Positions 1 to 8,469 of a DNA stretch of 64,000 bases are shown here, in pieces. Made by a program: the position numbers and the translations under genes. Every line of letters begins with the position of its first letter. Position 1 is the stretch's first letter. Below the pieces are notes generated by a model, which had not been told where the DNA came from, searched no databases, and was given only the letters and a program-made list of their open reading frames with translations. The stretch is from positions 372,001-436,000 of the forward strand of contig CAWGOF010000003.1 in NCBI GenBank assembly GCA_963824225.1, in the 5' to 3' direction. Origin of the DNA: CAWGOF01 sp963824225 (GTDB taxonomy: Bacteria > Acidobacteriota > Polarisedimenticolia > Polarisedimenticolales > Polarisedimenticolaceae).

Positions 1-1049
1 GCTGCGGCGCCCGCGGGGCGTCGTGGGCCTGATCTCGCCGTGGAACCTGCCGCTGTATCTGCTGTCGTGGAAGATCGCCCCGGCGCTGGCGACGGGGAAC
101 ACGGCGGTGGCCAAGCCGTCCGAGCTGACGCCGATGACCGCGTACCTGCTGAGCCGAGGCGTGCGTCGACGTCGGGCTTCCGCGGGGCGTGCTGAACGTC
201 GTCCACGGGCTCGGAGCCGAAGCCGGCGCAGCGCTCGTCGAGCACGCTGCGGTCTCGACGATCTCGTTCACCGGCGGCACGGTGACGGGCACGGGCATCG
301 CCTGCACCGCCGCCGCGCGGCTCAAGAAGGTCACGCTCGAGATGGGCGGGAAGAACCCGAACCTCGTATTCGCCGACGCCGACCTCGACCGCGCCGTGCC
401 CGAGAGCGTCCGCGCCGCGTTCTCGAACCAGGGGCAGATCTGCCTGTGCGGCTCGCGGATCCTGGTCGAGCGCCGGGCGTACGATGCGTTCCTCGAGCGC
501 TTCGTCGCCCGCACGCGCGCGCTGCGGATCGGCGATCCGCTCGACCCATCGACCGACCAGGGCGCGCTCGTGTCGCGCGCGCACGCGGACAAGGTCGCGT
601 CGTACGTCGAGCTCGCGAGGCGCGAAGGCGGATCGATCGCCTGCGGCGGTGGCCCGCCCGACGCGCTCCCCGAGCGCTGCCGCGACGGGTTCTTCCTCGA
701 GCCGACGGTGATCACGGACCTCGCGCCGAGCTGCCGCGTGCATCAGGAGGAGATCTTCGGTCCGGTGGTCACGGTCACGCCGTTCGACGACGAGGACGAG
801 GCCCTGGCGCTCGCGAACGACACGCCGTACGGCTTGTCCGCGACCGTGTGGACGGAGAACCTGTCGCGCGCGCACCGGCTGGCCGAGCGAATCGACGCGG
901 GCGTCGTATGGATCAACTGCTGGCTGGTGCGCGACCTGCGGACGCCCTTCGGCGGCATGAAGGCGAGCGGCGTCGGGCGCGAGGGCGGCGAGGAGGCGCT
1001 GCGCTTCTTCACCGAGCCGCGCAACGTCTGCCTGCGCACGGGAGGCTGA
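1..1049 (+). CDS. Aldehyde dehydrogenase, 2-aminomuconate-semialdehyde type (5' partial, frameshifted)
   Basis: NAD(P)-dependent aldehyde dehydrogenase whose N-terminal part lies off the window. The Glu motif LEMGGKNP and the catalytic Cys in NQGQICLCG are both present, followed by the EEIFGPVV and PFGGMKASG family motifs. Its neighbours (a RidA deaminase 2 bases downstream and an ACMSD gene nearby) point to oxidation of 2-aminomuconate 6-semialdehyde to 2-aminomuconate. That substrate is inferred from context; a 2-hydroxymuconic or other semialdehyde is possible. The frame changes near base 155. The upstream frame reads ...MTAYLLS, and after skipping one C the other frame continues EACVDVGLPRGVLNVVHG, exactly as the family requires. 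An intact gene with one extra base in the assembly is the simplest reading. A GTG at 189 would give only the C-terminal 286 residues and is not a real start. Confidence 0.85.
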
Positions 1050-1051
1050 GG

Positions 1052-1468
1052 ATGGACCCCAACGTGACGAGCGATCGCGCGCCCGAGCCGGTCGGCGCGT
1101 TCCCGCACGCCCGCCGCGTGGGGAACCTGTTGTTCCTGTCGGGGATCGGCCCCCGCGACCGGGGCCGGTGCGAGATCCCCGGAGTGACGCTCGACGACAC
1201 CGGGCGTATCGTGGCCTACGACCTCGAGATCCAGTGCCGGGCCGTGTTCCGCAACGTGCGCACGGTCCTCGAGGACGCCGGGTCGGGCTGGGACCGGATC
1301 GTCGACGTCACGGTGTTCCTGACCGACATGAAGCGCGACTTCCCGGCGTTCAACCGCCTGTGGGCCGAGCACTTCCCGTCGAGCCCCCCGGCGCGGACCA
1401 CGATCGAGGTCGGCAGCCTCCCCACGCCCATCGCGATCGAGCTGAAGGTCGTGGCGACGGTGGGCTAG
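1052..1468 (+). CDS. RidA-family 2-aminomuconate deaminase
   Basis: A 138-residue RidA/YjgF-fold protein, slightly longer than generic RidA as is usual for 2-aminomuconate deaminases, which release ammonia from 2-aminomuconate to give 4-oxalocrotonate. Recognisable segments are GAFPHARRVGNLLFLSGIGPRD near the N-terminus, DLEIQCRAVFRNVRTVLEDAG, VTVFLTDMKRDFPAFNRLWAEHF, and the C-terminal PARTTIEVGSLPTPIAIELKVVA. The ATG at 1052 follows the dehydrogenase stop by 2 bases and is preceded by a GGAGG-like ribosome site, so the two genes form an operon. The family is clear. The specific substrate rests on the adjacent dehydrogenase and the kynurenine genes on the opposite strand. Confidence 0.85.
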   Translation: MDPNVTSDRAPEPVGAFPHARRVGNLLFLSGIGPRDRGRCEIPGVTLDDTGRIVAYDLEIQCRAVFRNVRTVLEDAGSGWDRIVDVTVFLTDMKRDFPAFNRLWAEHFPSSPPARTTIEVGSLPTPIAIELKVVATVG

Positions 1469-1570
1469 GCGGAAGTTCAGCGTTGCCAAGCGTTTCGCCG
1501 GGAGCGGTGGCCGACCCGGCCCAATCTGTGTATATGGTCGTCGGGCGAAAGGTCCCCCGAAATACTCAAC

Positions 1571-2512
1571 GTGCGCCCGTGGGTTGGAACTTGGGTTCTG
1601 GTGGCCGTGGTGTCCGCGGCTGCGCCGACGAGCGCCGAGCCTCCCGAGCTGCCTCCGACCGTCCGGTTCGCGAACGGTCAGACCTTGACCTGGGTCGCTG
1701 AAGCGGGTGCCGCGCGCTACAACGTCTACAAGGGCATCCTCGTCGCCGGGAGCTGGCAGTACGAACACGACTGTCTCGCGCTCGACCTCACCGGCACGTC
1801 GCTCGTCGATGCCGTGCCGCCGACGCCCGGGCATCTCTCGTACTACCTCGTGTCCCAGGAGGACGCCGCGGGCGACGAGAGTCCCCTGGGCTACGAACCG
1901 GGAGGCGCGACCGTTCCGCCCGGGTCCCCGTGCACCGACATCGACGGTGACGCGGTCTCGGACGGGATCGACAACTGCCCGGACTCGCCGAACCTCGACC
2001 AGGCCGACTTCGACCGGGACATGTCCGGAGATGCCTGTGACCTCGACGACGACGACGACGGCCTCGTGGATACCGCAGAGGCCGCTCTCGGCACCAGCCC
2101 GTTCGACCGAGACAGCGACGACGACGGGTTGACCGATGGCGACGAGGTGTTGCTCTTGGGCACCGATCCGCTTTCGGGCGACACCGATCGGGACGGGCTC
2201 ACCGACGAGTTGGACAACTGCCGGCGGACGTTCAACCCAACGCAGGACGATGGCGACGCGGACGCGGTCGGGAACGTTTGCGACAACTGCCCCGTGATCG
2301 CGAACCCCGGCCAGGAAAACACCGATCGCGACCAGCTCGGAGACGTGTGCGAGCACCGGTTGGCGCGATTCGTGATCGGCGCGGGGGGCGGTCCGGGAAC
2401 CGCTTCGTTCCCCGGCATCGTGCGCACGGTCCTCGGCCAGTCGGCCGCTGGTGAGGCCGTGTCGGCCGAGGGCGCGATCCTGTCCAGTGGCTTCGCCCCC
2501 GAGACTCCGTGA
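1571..2512 (+). CDS. Exported protein with FN3-like domain and thrombospondin type-3 repeats
   Basis: A 313-residue protein with a probable signal peptide (hydrophobic residues 6-17, cleavage near TSA-EPP). Residues 30-100 resemble a fibronectin-III-like module (LTWVAEAGAARYNVYKG ... YYLVSQED). Residues 118-260 carry Asp-rich calcium-binding repeats of the thrombospondin type-3 kind (DIDGDAVSDGIDNCP, DSDDDGLTDGDE, DTDRDGLTDELDNC, GNVCDNCP) with paired cysteines. The C-terminal 50 residues are Gly/Ser-rich with no recognised anchor. Such repeats normally bind calcium and rigidify surface proteins. The GTG start at 1571 is the only start in front of the signal sequence. It lies 22 bases before the next exported protein and probably shares its transcript. 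No enzymatic function can be inferred. Confidence 0.75.
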   Translation: MRPWVGTWVLVAVVSAAAPTSAEPPELPPTVRFANGQTLTWVAEAGAARYNVYKGILVAGSWQYEHDCLALDLTGTSLVDAVPPTPGHLSYYLVSQEDAAGDESPLGYEPGGATVPPGSPCTDIDGDAVSDGIDNCPDSPNLDQADFDRDMSGDACDLDDDDDGLVDTAEAALGTSPFDRDSDDDGLTDGDEVLLLGTDPLSGDTDRDGLTDELDNCRRTFNPTQDDGDADAVGNVCDNCPVIANPGQENTDRDQLGDVCEHRLARFVIGAGGGPGTASFPGIVRTVLGQSAAGEAVSAEGAILSSGFAPETP

Positions 2513-2534
2513 CCGTGCGGATGGAGACAAGACG

Positions 2535-4733
2535 ATGCGCGAGCTGAGACCCGGGACCGCGGTGGCCGAACTCGTCGTTTGCGGGATGCTCTGCGGGGCG
2601 AGCGCGGCGCAGGTTCCGAACGCCATCTCGTACCAAGGCGTCCTCCTCGATCCCGGCGGTCAGCCGACGAGCGCGGCGTCGAGCCTGAGGTTCCGGATCT
2701 ACCGCGGCGGCGACGACGTCACGTTCCCGTCTTCGGGATCGCTCGTGTACCACGAGCGGGCGACCGTCCTGCCGGTCGACGGCGTGTTCTCGCACCTCAT
2801 CGGGACAGGGACCTCGGCCGCCGACTGCGTAGGTGGCACGTGCGTGCTCGGTGCCGATACGTTCGGTCCGGGGACGGTGCCGGTATGGATCGAGGTGACG
2901 CTCGACCCGGACGGCGTCGTCGGCTCAGCCGACGACGACGTCCTGCTGCCCCGGACACGGGTCGGCACGGTCGGCTACGCGTATCGCGTGGCCTCGCTCG
3001 ACGGCGCGACCGGCGGGGACATGACCGGCACGATCGTCGCGGACGAGATGGTCGCGCGCGGCGGCGCAGTCCTCGGAGACGCGGAGGCCGCGTCGAGCGA
3101 CCTGCGGTTCGATGCCGCGGGAGGCTCGACCACCGTCACGTGGGACCCCGCGGCGTCCGAGCTGTCGTTCGACCAGCGTACGCGCCACGAGCGGGGGCTG
3201 ACGCTCGACCCATCCAAGTCGATCGCCTGGGGACCGCTGCCCGGCAACGGGATCTCCCCGCACCTGCGGTTCAGCCACTGGACGTCGCTCGTCGGCGACG
3301 GAAACCTCGACGGTCAGCCCGACACGAGACAGACGTTCAGCCTGTGCTACAACTGCCAGGAGGCCGGCTCGGCCGTCGAAGTGCCGAGCGAGTACAGCGT
3401 GCACTGGCTGTGGGACATGACCGGTAGCTTCGGGCCGGGGGACCGCAGCTTCAGCCAGCGCCTGAACTTCGTCCCGCCCGGGCAGTCGGCGTTCCAGCCG
3501 TACGTGATGACTCTCGACCCGAACTTCCTCGGTGGCTACGCCAATCCCACGGCGAAATGGTCGTTCCGCACGTCGCGCACCCGGACCGCGCTGTCGATCA
3601 ACCAGAACGGCAACGTGCTGGTCGGAAGCGAGGCGTTCCAGCCGGCCTATCCGCTCGACGTGGTGGGCTCGATCCACTCGAACGACGACCTGATCCTCGA
3701 GCGCGGAAAGCAGCTGCGCTTCGGTACCTCGGCTGCGCTGTCGACGGACGCCGCGGGCACGACACTCGGGATCGGCGCCGGCTTCCCGGCGGTCCAGGTG
3801 CTCTCCCCCGCGACCTTCGCGCAGGGCCTGACCTTGGCCGGTGGCGGGCCGGTGAGCTGGGGACCGTTCACGAACCCCGTCCCCGGGACGTACATCCGAC
3901 AGATCACGACCGGCGCCCTGTTCAGCGACGGGAACCTCGACGGCACTCCGGACTTCGACCACGTCTGGGGCCTCTGTTACAACTGTCGCGAGAACTCCGC
4001 GGTACCCGACGTCCAGGGCGAGTATCAGATGATCGCGCAATGGGAGATGACCTACGCTCCCGCGAACGGCACGCGCTGGATCGAGCACAACTGGGACTTC
4101 CGCGACCCGGCGTCGAACCAGTTCCGGCCGCTCGCGTTCTTCCTCGACACCGATCGGGCCGGCGGGTACGCGAATCCGCGAGCGGGCTGGAGCTTCGCCA
4201 CATCCAAGTCCAAGGTCGCGCTGAACGTCAACTCGAACGGCAACGTGCGGATCGGCGCCGACTCGCCGGCGCCGCAGTTCCCGCTCGAAGTCAGCGGAAC
4301 GGTGCGCGCCGATGGCGACGTCCGGGTCGGCGGCGCGAGCGGCGTATACCTCGGGACGAAGAAGGCGTTGAGCACGGGCCCGACGGGCGCCCTCGTCCTC
4401 GGGCAGGATCACGACGTCGTGGGCATCGGCACGGCGAGTCTCGCCGTCTCCGTGTGCGCCCCCGTCCAATCGGCGACGCAGATCGCGATCGCGGACTGCA
4501 ACGTCGTACAGCTCGGCGGCGGGGCATCGATCCAGACGATCGACACGTGCAACGCGGACCGCGCGGGGCGCGTGCTGTACGTCCTGTGCGGCGCGGCGGG
4601 CGCGCAGCTGTGCGACAGCTGTGGGACGGGCAACCTGAGGCTTTCGGCGATCCTGACCTGCACCGTCGACGACACGATCACGCTGCTGTGCGACGGCGCG
4701 GTGTGGAAGGAGCTCGGCCGCTCGGTGAACTGA
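2535..4733 (+). CDS. Exported tail-fibre-like protein with two tandem modules and Cys-rich C-terminus
   Basis: A 732-residue secreted protein. The signal peptide runs to about residue 25 (CGASA-AQ), followed by an N-terminal domain (VPNAISYQGVLLDPGGQP...) like those opening many bacterial tail-fibre-domain surface proteins. Two homologous modules follow, about residues 235-400 and 450-620. Each contains GDGNLDG or SDGNLDG, LCYNC, a W-rich segment, GGYANP, WSF-TS and N-NGNV followed by a P-LxV-GxI segment typical of phage tail-fibre shafts. The last 100 residues hold ten cysteines and end DDTITLLCDGAVWKELGRSVN, a fibre-tip-like ending. The ATG at 2535 follows a GGAG ribosome site. A structural or adhesive surface role is inferred. 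There is no phage head or tail gene nearby, so this is probably not a prophage remnant. Confidence 0.7.
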   Translation: MRELRPGTAVAELVVCGMLCGASAAQVPNAISYQGVLLDPGGQPTSAASSLRFRIYRGGDDVTFPSSGSLVYHERATVLPVDGVFSHLIGTGTSAADCVGGTCVLGADTFGPGTVPVWIEVTLDPDGVVGSADDDVLLPRTRVGTVGYAYRVASLDGATGGDMTGTIVADEMVARGGAVLGDAEAASSDLRFDAAGGSTTVTWDPAASELSFDQRTRHERGLTLDPSKSIAWGPLPGNGISPHLRFSHWTSLVGDGNLDGQPDTRQTFSLCYNCQEAGSAVEVPSEYSVHWLWDMTGSFGPGDRSFSQRLNFVPPGQSAFQPYVMTLDPNFLGGYANPTAKWSFRTSRTRTALSINQNGNVLVGSEAFQPAYPLDVVGSIHSNDDLILERGKQLRFGTSAALSTDAAGTTLGIGAGFPAVQVLSPATFAQGLTLAGGGPVSWGPFTNPVPGTYIRQITTGALFSDGNLDGTPDFDHVWGLCYNCRENSAVPDVQGEYQMIAQWEMTYAPANGTRWIEHNWDFRDPASNQFRPLAFFLDTDRAGGYANPRAGWSFATSKSKVALNVNSNGNVRIGADSPAPQFPLEVSGTVRADGDVRVGGASGVYLGTKKALSTGPTGALVLGQDHDVVGIGTASLAVSVCAPVQSATQIAIADCNVVQLGGGASIQTIDTCNADRAGRVLYVLCGAAGAQLCDSCGTGNLRLSAILTCTVDDTITLLCDGAVWKELGRSVN

Positions 4734-4740
4734 CGGCGAC

Positions 4741-5364
4741 TCAGAGGTCGCGCAGCACCGCCCGCACGGGACTCGCGTCGAACCCGGAAAGCTTGAGCGG
4801 CAGCGCGATCAGCTCGTACAAGCCCTCGGGCACGCCGTCGAGCACGAGCCCCTCGAGGATCGCCACGTCGTGGCGCAGGCACGCCTGGTGCGTCGGGAGA
4901 TCTTTCGAGTCGAACAGATCGACGCTCGGCGTGTCGAGCCCGACGAGGCGCACGCCGGCGGCGTGCAACCGGTCGACGAGCTCGGGGGCCAGCGCGGCGA
5001 ACTCCCGATCGAAGCGCGTGGGGTCGGGATACGTCCCGGTCGCCAGGAGCACGCGCTCGGCGCGCACCGGCCACGGCAGCTCGTCCGGACCGATGCGCCG
5101 GCCGCGGATCCCCGGAACGCGCAGCACCTGGCACGGCCCGAGGTACGGCTCGAGCGATCGGGACTCGATCGTCGGGGCGTCGACCCCGTAGTGGCTCGGC
5201 GCATCCGCGTGGGCCCCCAGGTGCACCGTGGCGTGCAGCGTCGACAGCGTGACGGTGTCGCCGCGGCGCAGATCGAGGAGCACCTCGCGGCTCGCCGGGG
5301 TGTCGCCGGGCCATACGGCGAGCGCCGAGGTCACGGTCGGCGTGATGTCCCACAGACGGCGCAC
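4741..5364 (-). CDS. kynB: Kynurenine formamidase (cyclase family)
   Basis: A 207-residue metal-dependent formamidase that hydrolyses N-formylkynurenine to kynurenine and formate. The family metal motif appears as VHLGAHADAPSHY, a variant of HxGTHxDxPxH with Ala replacing Thr. Other family features are the opening LWDITPTVTSALAVWPGDTP, the GLDTPSVD segment, and the C-terminal LYELIALPLKLSGFDASPVRAVL, all at the usual length. The GTG start at 5364 is one base beyond the kynA stop, so it is last in the minus-strand kyn operon. Its 3' end converges with the tail-fibre-like gene, only 7 bases away, with no clear terminator between them. Confidence 0.93.
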   Translation of the reverse strand: MRRLWDITPTVTSALAVWPGDTPASREVLLDLRRGDTVTLSTLHATVHLGAHADAPSHYGVDAPTIESRSLEPYLGPCQVLRVPGIRGRRIGPDELPWPVRAERVLLATGTYPDPTRFDREFAALAPELVDRLHAAGVRLVGLDTPSVDLFDSKDLPTHQACLRHDVAILEGLVLDGVPEGLYELIALPLKLSGFDASPVRAVLRDL

Positions 5365-5365
5365 G

Positions 5366-6169
5366 TCACAGCTCCTGGCGGATGGCCCACAGGTCGGGGA
5401 ACACGGGCTGGAACAGCGTGCGCTTCAGGAACTCCGCCCCGGGCGAGCCTCCGCTGCCGCGCTTCGCGCCGATCGTGCGCTCGACCAGCATGACGTGCCG
5501 GTAGCGCCATTCCTGGAGCCCCTCGTCGAAGTCGGTCATCAGCTCGAGCAGGATCGCGACGTCCGGCGATCCACGATACAGACCGAGGATCCCGCGCTGC
5601 ACCGTCTCGTCGGGCACGGTCGGCTTGTGGACCGGCTTGGCCAGGAGCGCGGGCGGGATCGCGACACCGCGACGCTCGAGAAACTCGTAGAAGTGATCGA
5701 CGAGCGAGCGCTCGTCGAGCCGGCGCCGTGCGCGCGCGTGTCCTGCCGGATGGCGCTCCAGCTCGTGCAGCACCGCGGCGCGCTTGTGCCCCAGTACGAA
5801 CTCGATCTCGCGAAACTGCGCCGACTGGAACCCCGAGGCGGTCTCGAGCCGCGAGCGGAACGCGGAGAACGACAACGGCGTCATCGTCTCCAGAATGTCG
5901 ATCTGGCCGACGAGTGTCTTGAGGATCGTCCGCGCGCGCTTGAACGTGTGAATCACACCGAACAGCTCGTTCGAGCTGAAGTCGCGCTTGGCCTGGTCGA
6001 GCTCGTGGAGCAGGACCTTGAACCACAGCTCGTACACCTGGTGGATGACGATGAACAACAGCTCGTCGTGCTCGACGGGCTCGGAGCGCGGGACCTGCAG
6101 GCGCAGCAGGTCGTCGATCGCCAGGTACGACGCGTAGGTCGGGGTCCGCTCGTCGCGCGCTCCGCTCAT
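5366..6169 (-). CDS. kynA: Tryptophan 2,3-dioxygenase
   Basis: A 267-residue haem dioxygenase that opens the indole ring of L-tryptophan with O2 to give N-formylkynurenine, the first step of the pathway. The sequence shows TPTYASYLAIDDLLRLQ at the N-terminus, the distal-pocket helix HDELLFIVIHQVYELWFKVLLHE, LETMTPLSFSAFRSRLETASGFQSAQFREIE, and the haem-ligand region RHVMLVERTIGAKRGSGGSPG, all diagnostic of the family. The ATG start at 6169 overlaps the kynU stop by four bases (ATGA), so the two are translationally coupled. Use of this enzyme implies an aerobic lifestyle. The length is at the short end of bacterial TDOs but the chain looks complete. Confidence 0.95.
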   Translation of the reverse strand: MSGARDERTPTYASYLAIDDLLRLQVPRSEPVEHDELLFIVIHQVYELWFKVLLHELDQAKRDFSSNELFGVIHTFKRARTILKTLVGQIDILETMTPLSFSAFRSRLETASGFQSAQFREIEFVLGHKRAAVLHELERHPAGHARARRRLDERSLVDHFYEFLERRGVAIPPALLAKPVHKPTVPDETVQRGILGLYRGSPDVAILLELMTDFDEGLQEWRYRHVMLVERTIGAKRGSGGSPGAEFLKRTLFQPVFPDLWAIRQEL

Positions 6170-7424
6170 CGGCTCTCCGCGGCCCAGCGCTCGACCGCTC
6201 GGCCGAGGCGCCAGACGTCGTGGAACGTGTTGTACGACGGGACCGGCGCGACGCGCACCACGTCGGGCTCGCGATAGTCCCCGATCACGCCGGCCCCGCG
6301 CAGGACGCGCTCCAGATCGCGCGCGCCGTTCGTGCGCAGCGACAGCTGGCACCCCCGGGCGCGAGGCTCGTCGGGGGTCAGCAGCTCGATCGCCGCGCCG
6401 GCCGCCTGCTCGATCCTCCTCGCGGCGTAGGCCGTCAGCCGCTCGGACTTCGCGCGCAGCGCCGCGATCCCGACATCGTCGAACACGGCGCACGCCGCGA
6501 CGAGCGGCGCCAGACCGAGGATCGGCGGGTTGCTCAGCTGCCACCCGTCGACCGTTCCGACCGGGACGAACGAGCGCTGGGCGCCCGCGCCGAACCGCGT
6601 GCGCGGGTCGTTGCCCCACCAGCCGGCGAGCCGCGGGAGGCTCGGGTCGTCGTGGTGCCGCTCGTGGACGAAGCACCCGCCCGGCGCGCCGGGGCCGCCG
6701 TTCAGGTACTTGTACGAGCACCAGACGGCGAAATCGATGTCCCCGTCGTGCAGCGCGAGCGGGACGTTGCCGACCGCGTGCGCCAGGTCGAGCCCGACGA
6801 TGCAGCCGTGGCGTCTCGCGGCCGCGGCGATGCGTGACGTGTCGTACCACCGGCCGGTGAAGTAGCTCACCGCACCGACCAGCACGACGGCGATCGACTC
6901 GCCTTCGCGCTCGATGCACGCCTCGACGTCTTCGGCCTCGACCAGCGCGTCTGCGGGATCGTAGCCGTGGAGCCGAGCTGCGACTCGACCGCGTAGCGGT
7001 CGGACGGGAACGCGTGCTCCTCGACGAGCATGCGGTGGCGCGGTCCCGCGGGCCGATAGAACGACGTCAGCATCAGGTGCAGGTTCACGGTCAGCGAGTT
7101 CATCGCCACGACCTCGGACGGCTCGGCACCCGCGAGGCGCGCGAGCGAATCACGCAGGCGCTCGTGGTAGCGGTACCACGGGCTCGCGGCGTGGAAGTGC
7201 CCGTCGACGCCGAGCCGGGCCCAGTCGTCGAGCTCGCGCTCGACCGCCGCGCGTGCGGCGACCGGCGCGAGCCCGAGCGAGTTGCCACACAGGTAGGCCC
7301 GCGGCGTCCCGTCGTCCCCGCGCGGTAGATGGAACCGCTCGCGCAGCCCGGCCAGCGGGTCCTCCGCGTCGAGCGCTCGCGCGTGCGCTTCGGTCGCGTC
7401 GAGCGCCGTGCGACCGGCGCTCAT
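6166..7424 (-). CDS. kynU: Kynureninase (frameshifted)
   Basis: PLP-dependent hydrolase that cleaves kynurenine or 3-hydroxykynurenine to (3-hydroxy)anthranilate plus alanine. The first part reads from ATG 7424 (AYLCGNSLGLAPVAARAAVERELDDWARLGVDGHF ... EEHAFPSDRYAVESQL). The rest is in another frame (HGYDPADALVEAEDVEACIEREGESIAVVLVGAVSYFTGRWYD ... LDLAHAVGNVPL ... CSYKYLNGGPG with the PLP lysine). The frames meet near 6970-6976. Adding one C there restores about 419 residues, the normal bacterial length, so a one-base deletion in the assembly is likely. The ATG overlaps the stop of the ACMSD gene (ATGA) and the stop overlaps kynA. If the shift is real, the product would be truncated after about 150 residues and inactive. 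Confidence 0.88.
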
Positions 7425-8449
7425 GCGAAGCTCGACGCGGACAGGCCGAGGAAGCTCAACGCCGCTCCGCCGAGGAGCGCACGGCGCTGTCCGGCGTCGA
7501 GCTCGTCGAGGCTGAGGATCAGCTCTCCCGGTCGAGCCTCGCCGAGCGGGAACGGGTAGTCCGAGCCCAGACACACGCGCTCGGCGCCGAACAGACCCAC
7601 GATCCGGCGCAGCGCGTCGGCGTCGTGGACCAGCGAGTCGACGTACATGCGCCGGACGTAGGCCCGCGGCGGGAGCGCGGCCGTCGTGGCCACGAGGTCG
7701 GGCCGGACGCGGAACCCGTGCTCGATCCGGCCGAGCGTTCCGGGGAACGAGCCACCGCCGTGGGCGAACGCCACGCGCAGCGCGGGCAGCCGGTCGAGCA
7801 CGCCGCCGAGCACGAGCGAGCAGATGGCCAGCGTGGTCTCGGTGGGCATCCCGACGAGCCAGGCCAGCCAGTGCTGGGCCATCCGCTCGCGCCCGAGCAT
7901 GTCCCACGGGTGGACGAACACCGCCGCGCCGAGCTCGGCGGCCCGGCGAAACACGGCGAACAGCTCCGGCTGGTCGAGGTTCCAGCCGTTGACGTGCGAC
8001 CCGATCTGCACGCCGGCGAGCCCGAGCTCCGCGACACAGCGCTCGAGCTCGCCGATCGCGCGGTCCGGGTCCTGCAGCGGCACCGTGCCCAGCCCGACGA
8101 ACCGCCGCGGCCAGCGCGCGACGATCGACGCCACGTGGTCGTTGAGCAGGCGCGACAGGTCGAGCGCGTGCTCGGGCCGGGCCCAGTAGCTGAACATCAC
8201 CGGGACCGTCGACAGCACCTGGACGTCGACGCCCGCGCGGTCGCACTCCTCGAGCCGTCTCTCGGGCGACCACACGTTCGAAGAGACCACGCGGAAGCAC
8301 TGGCCGTCGCGCATCATGCGCGCCGAGCACCCGTCGGCCGCGCGCTCGAGCTGCACGAAGCCGGTCACGCCGTAGCGCTCGCGCAGGTCGGGCCACCCGT
8401 CGGGCAGCACGTGCGTGTGCACGTCGATCGTCAACGAGCGTGCGGACAA
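7421..8449 (-). CDS. 2-amino-3-carboxymuconate-6-semialdehyde decarboxylase (ACMSD-type amidohydrolase)
   Basis: A 342-residue zinc amidohydrolase. ACMSD decarboxylates the ring-opened product of 3-hydroxyanthranilate, steering it to 2-aminomuconate semialdehyde and away from quinolinate. Metal ligands are visible as DVHTHVLP at residues 9-16, HPWDM, FAHGGGSFPG and GSDYPFPLGE, and the family segment SSNVWSPERRLEECDRAGVDVQVLSTVPVMFSYWA is strongly conserved. The substrate assignment also fits the flanking kyn genes and the 2-aminomuconate genes at 1-1468. The start is TTG at 8449, supported by a GGAGGCGG ribosome site 8 bases upstream; a later in-frame start would cut into the first metal-binding strand. 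The 3' end overlaps kynU by four bases. Confidence 0.9.
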   Translation of the reverse strand: MSARSLTIDVHTHVLPDGWPDLRERYGVTGFVQLERAADGCSARMMRDGQCFRVVSSNVWSPERRLEECDRAGVDVQVLSTVPVMFSYWARPEHALDLSRLLNDHVASIVARWPRRFVGLGTVPLQDPDRAIGELERCVAELGLAGVQIGSHVNGWNLDQPELFAVFRRAAELGAAVFVHPWDMLGRERMAQHWLAWLVGMPTETTLAICSLVLGGVLDRLPALRVAFAHGGGSFPGTLGRIEHGFRVRPDLVATTAALPPRAYVRRMYVDSLVHDADALRRIVGLFGAERVCLGSDYPFPLGEARPGELILSLDELDAGQRRALLGGAALSFLGLSASSFA

Positions 8450-8469
8450 GGGGGGCCGCCTCCGGAGAC

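Noticed and set aside
1930..2350. Tandem Asp-rich codons resembling a DNA repeat array
   Set aside because: The periodicity reflects thrombospondin type-3 protein repeats; the DNA units vary in length and sequence, unlike CRISPR or satellite repeats.
2535..4733. Possible prophage remnant because of the tail-fibre-like protein
   Set aside because: No integrase, capsid, terminase, lysis or attachment site is visible nearby, and the protein has a signal peptide.
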